A stretch of 64,000 nucleotides of DNA from Sciurus carolinensis (lineage: Eukaryota; Chordata; Mammalia; Rodentia; Sciuridae): NCBI RefSeq assembly GCF_902686445.1, contig NC_062224.1:20625123-20689122 (forward strand), written 5' to 3'. Positions within the stretch are counted from its first letter, which is position 1, and the number at the start of each line of letters is the position of its first letter. The notes beneath the pieces are model-generated. The model did no database searches and was not told where the DNA came from. It worked only from the letters and a program-made list of their open reading frames with translations. Positions 60,453 to 64,000 of the stretch are shown here, one piece after another. The translations under genes and the position numbers were made by a program.

Positions 60453-61069
60453 AAACATACTAAAGTCTGTAGGAAAGAATCTTATGTCAGCACCTATGTG
60501 AAAGGTGTACGTGCAAGGAAGAGAAGATATAAATGTAACTCAAAGCTTTTCCTTGCTTGAAATTTACTCTCAATCTATTCCCTTGGCAGTAGAGGTGGCC
60601 CTGCCTATAGAACATGTCCTTGGAAGTTATAACCTCTTGGCCTCTTAGTTTGCACACTGTAGTTTTTTGCAGGCTAATCTCCCAATATTTAAAATCAACT
60701 AACTGTAGGGCATCTCTGATCAGCAGAGACAGGGAAAATAAGCCAGCTTATTTTCAGTGTACAGAGGCCTACCAGACCTGCAATGTGGCCCCACACTGAC
60801 CCTTGGTCCCAGTGCTGGTACCAGCAACTCTCTATATGTGGTTCTAAATTATTGCATGACTCAGGGCTTTGGTTGAATCTTAGAGTTACCTAGATTCACC
60901 TTATTTAGGATAACATACATAAAGTGCCTGACAAATGGTAGATACTCAGTGCACCTGGCAAAGGTCCTAGGGAGGGTAGTTTATTGTGGAAACATCCTGA
61001 CTGAATCTATTTTAATCTGCATAACCCAATCCACAGCAGTTCTCAGACTATTTCCACCCAGGTTCTGTA
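60453..61069. other. Unassigned intronic sequence
   Basis: No gene or repeat recognised. Confidence 0.45.
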
Positions 61070-61310
61070 TATTCATTCAACAAACAGAGTGTATATTCCT
61101 ACTATCTGCCAAACAAGTACTGGGGACACTGATCAAGAAAGCATGACCCTGTGTAAATTTGCTTAATTTAGTAAGTGAGAGATAGTAAATAAATTAACAT
61201 AAAGAAATGGTTTCAAATTATCATAGGTTCAGTGACAGAAAACAATAGCAGAGATATTTATAAGATGGTCAGGAAAGATCCCTCTGAAGAAAGTGGCATT
61301 TATGCTATGA
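61070..61310 (+). repeat. Possible old mammalian repeat, family unassigned
   Basis: TATTCATTCAACAAACAGAG, AAGTACTGGGGACACTGATC, AAGATGGTCAGGAAAGATCC and TATGCTATGACTTGAAGG are in the order of a common dispersed repeat, perhaps the same as at 35745 and 58545. Confidence 0.5.
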
Positions 61311-62584
61311 CTTGAAGGATAAGCAATCCATTGCCTGAGTCTGTGTGATGCAGCATCCCTTTGAGGAGACCCTATATTATCTGGTATTAATACCTGAACC
61401 CTTTCCCAGCAATTCTCTACCAGAAGCTACCTTTGACTATTTATGTTCTGTGCTATGAATCTGGGAATTTTTCCTGTCCAGCTTGCCCACAGCAGGTCTG
61501 TGACTCTATTATTCCCTGTGCCCCTTTCTGGCTTCTACTTCCTACCAGAAATTAACTTCATAAAGCATCCATCAATTTATGCACATATTAGATGGATAGC
61601 AATGCATGTTGTATAATTTTCAGTTTCAAAAGCTCATTTTTCTTCAATGTAATGCGACTCAATGCCAAACACAGCTGGAGACCTCCAAGCAAACTGTTCT
61701 CAGAGGAATAAAATGTTCAAATGATTCCCAAATTAATTTGCTCTTACAAAGCAACCTAATTTTTCCTCCCATTCTTATATTTTGCAGCAGTTTAATTTAT
61801 ATGCCAATAAGCTCCCATGTGCAAGAACTTAGCAACTGTAAACCCTGTTCAGTTATCAGTCACTTCATGAAGTGTATACCTTACCAAAATTTAAACACAT
61901 GCATTTTCCTCAATATAAGCTCAACCAGTTCTACAGGTCAGCAAAGGAAACAAAGAAAATCTACCAGCATGTATGATTTAATTCCAAACACACAGTTGAT
62001 TATTTAGTTAAGATTGATCATATCAAATCATGGTGTAAAGCTGTATGTGACACATTCCAGAGTAACTTAATAAGGACATTGTCTGCCTTCTTTCTTTCAG
62101 GATTTCAAAATGATGCTATATGCTTTCCTTCCCCCCCAACCCCTCCTGCTTTTTTGGGTAGTGAATCCCACATGATTTGAAAAGTCAACGTAGACCATCA
62201 AATTAAAAGTAAACATCATTCTAAAAGCAAATGAAAGTCTCAAACCACTGCTTTCTTCCATATTTATCTACACTACATAGAGATTCTAATTTTATAAAAC
62301 AGAGGTTTATCAAAGAAGTTCCCAGCTCTCAGCAAACCAAATTCAATTAAAGTAATGATTTTCACAGACTACAAGCTCAATTATTATCCAGGCAAAGGGC
62401 AAGAATTCAAACACATGTCTCTCTCACATATTCCTTTGATAACACTACTAGTCATCAAGTTAACATGTAATTGAAAAGAAAAATCGCAAATGTTTGACCT
62501 GAGAATAATTTATTCTTTCTTTTAAGAAAAATCTGGTTAATCAAATCAGTGAAGACAATCACCTCTGGGCTCAAAGGCTACTCT
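61311..62584. other. Unassigned intronic sequence
   Basis: No gene or repeat recognised. A 133-codon open frame at 61606-62007 has no family signature and no splice context that I can defend. Confidence 0.45.
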
Positions 62585-63455
62585 TTAGAAATGAGAATAA
62601 AATCCAAACTCCTTTATGTCCACCATGACCCTTCATAATTTAGTTACTGTCTACCTCTCTATACCTCACCTTTCTCAATAGGTTCCAAGAACACTGGCCC
62701 TTTTTTCCATCTACAAATATGTCAATGCCTACTCCAGCCTTGGGAGGTATTCTTTTTGCCTAGAATGTTGTTGTTATAAAGGTTCAGAAAAGTGATTCCT
62801 TCTCTTCAATTATATCTCATATCACATGTCGCCTCTGGAGTGGTCTTGCTTATTTTTTCATATTTTTATTGATGCACCATAGTTGTACATAATGGTGGGA
62901 TTGTTACATATTTGTACATATACGCAATATAACAATATAATCTGGCCAATATCATTCCCTAGTATTTCTTGTTTTCCTTTCCTCTTCCCTCCCACTGATC
63001 CCTTTCTTCTACTCTATTGATCTCCCTTTGATTTTCATGAGATTCTCTCACAGACATTTCTTTTCCTTTTTCCTCTCTAGCTTCCACATGTAAGAGAAAA
63101 CATATGACCTTGACTGAGTTTGGTTTACTTCACTTAACATAATATTCTCAAATTTCATCCATTTTCCTGCAAATGACATGATTTTATTCTTTATGACTGA
63201 ATAAAACTCCATTTTGTATGTATACCACATATTCTTTATCCATTCATCCATGGATGGGAACCTACACAAGTTTCATAGTTTGTCTTCTAATGTTGACTCA
63301 ATACACCACCCCCTCTTGTACTGTATTCTTCATATCATCCATGATTATCTGAAATGTTCATCTGTTACTTAATTTTATTTTGTTCCCTTTACTATAATAA
63401 AAGCTCCATGTAAGCATGTGTCTCTAGTTAAATGCTGCGTATTCAAAAAGCAATG
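62585..63455 (+). mobile_element. L2 LINE 3' part, split by an L1
   Basis: Left piece 62585-62850 (AATAAAATCCAAACTCCTTT, GTCTACCTCTCTATACCTCA, TTTTTGCCTAGAATGTTG). The right piece 63286-63455 continues the L2 order (TACTATAATAAAAGCTCCAT). The L1 at 62853-63285 lies between them. Confidence 0.72.
62853..63285 (-). mobile_element. L1 3'-end copy inside L2
   Basis: T-rich start, 3'UTR module as at 21296, then reverse ORF2 end (TTTACTTCACTTAACATAAT, CTCCATTTTGTATGTATACC). 5'-truncated at about 63285. Confidence 0.85.
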
Positions 63456-64000
63456 GTTAATTAGTTTAGATTATGGGAAATACATAGGGCAAGGAACAAA
63501 AAACAAATGATCTTCAGAGAACAAGAAGGAATACCCTGGGGCTCTTGGATGACAGATTCGACATATTAATATCATAGAAAGACATCCCAGAGTGGATGGA
63601 TGGCAGTTGCTCTTCTGAAGGGTGGGCTGAGCATTCATTGGGTGACACTGCAAAATGAATTGTAAGCTTGGATACTGAATATCTCAGCCCATCATACTTC
63701 AGTGAAAGTCTCCTTTCACTGTATCGTAATGAATTTCTTCCTACATGTAAACACCTAAAATTGCAATTTATCACTTGTAAAATGAAACTCTTCCAAAATT
63801 TTACTAAAATCAGAAAACTTTGAGAAAACAATAAATGAAATACATAATTTTTGTCAGCTCTCTACTAAGTCAATATCAAATTAAAATGAAAGTAATTTCA
63901 TGTTTCTGCTCTTCACACTTAACCAGATTCCTTAGAATTCAACTGTATTCTTTCAAGTACAAAAAAATTTAGTCATCCTTGAAGGTATCCTTAGACCATG
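63456..64000. other. Unassigned intronic sequence to window end
   Basis: A 105-codon minus frame at 63514-63831 is open but carries no recognised motif. Confidence 0.45.

Noticed and set aside
61606..62007. 133-codon plus-strand ORF as a gene
   Set aside because: It lies on the strand opposite the host gene, has low-complexity residue use, and shows no start context, domain or splice support.
63514..63831. 105-codon minus-strand ORF as a second GPR158 exon
   Set aside because: It has no match to the receptor regions expected next to helix 3 and no convincing splice sites.
1..64000. CRISPR arrays, bacterial operons or phage-type systems
   Set aside because: No regular spaced repeats or compact ORFs exist. 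The repeats, splice sites and composition are mammalian.

Overview
This is non-coding mammalian DNA: AT-rich and packed with interspersed repeats, with one short protein-coding exon. The repeat set points to a rodent, most likely a sciurid (ground squirrel, marmot or tree squirrel). It has tRNA-derived ID-type SINEs with intact-looking pol III boxes, composite SINEs with a 7SL/B1-like left half and an ID-like right half, MaLR-type solitary LTRs, and several young-looking L1 elements. Older mammalian repeats (MIR, L2, MER5, old L1M) lie between them. The species call is inference from repeat style; no search was run.

The anchor is a 110-bp exon on the minus strand at 32497-32606, with good splice sites. 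It encodes the start of transmembrane helix 3 of an orphan class C receptor that I recognise as GPR158. The window is therefore read as two large GPR158 intron segments: upstream intron to the right of the exon, downstream intron to the left.

Layout: 1-12736 is a head-to-tail stack of plus-strand L1 copies. It holds a 3' piece carrying a telomere-like insert, a 5'-truncated copy, a 144-bp fragment, and an approximately 6.4-kb copy that keeps 5'UTR, ORF1, ORF2 and 3'UTR but is broken by stops and frameshifts. 12737-14916 is a minus-strand CDK17 (PCTAIRE-2) pseudogene that looks incompletely spliced. 15035-15390 is an isolated GC- and CpG-rich block. 16228-18218 and 21292-23479 are two L1 insertions with inverted 5' ends (twin priming), each with recognisable target-site duplications, and an old L1 lies between them. 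24-31.5 kb holds ID elements, a MaLR LTR and truncated L1 3' ends. 31.5-64 kb is GPR158 intron with scattered SINEs, MIR and L2 copies, LTRs and old L1s, and long stretches where I recognise nothing.

No operon, CRISPR array, replication origin or functional RNA gene was found, and I saw no convincing novel biological system. The most unusual items are the telomere-like tract inside an L1 3'UTR, the partly spliced CDK17 copy, the CpG-rich block, and the two twin-primed L1s.
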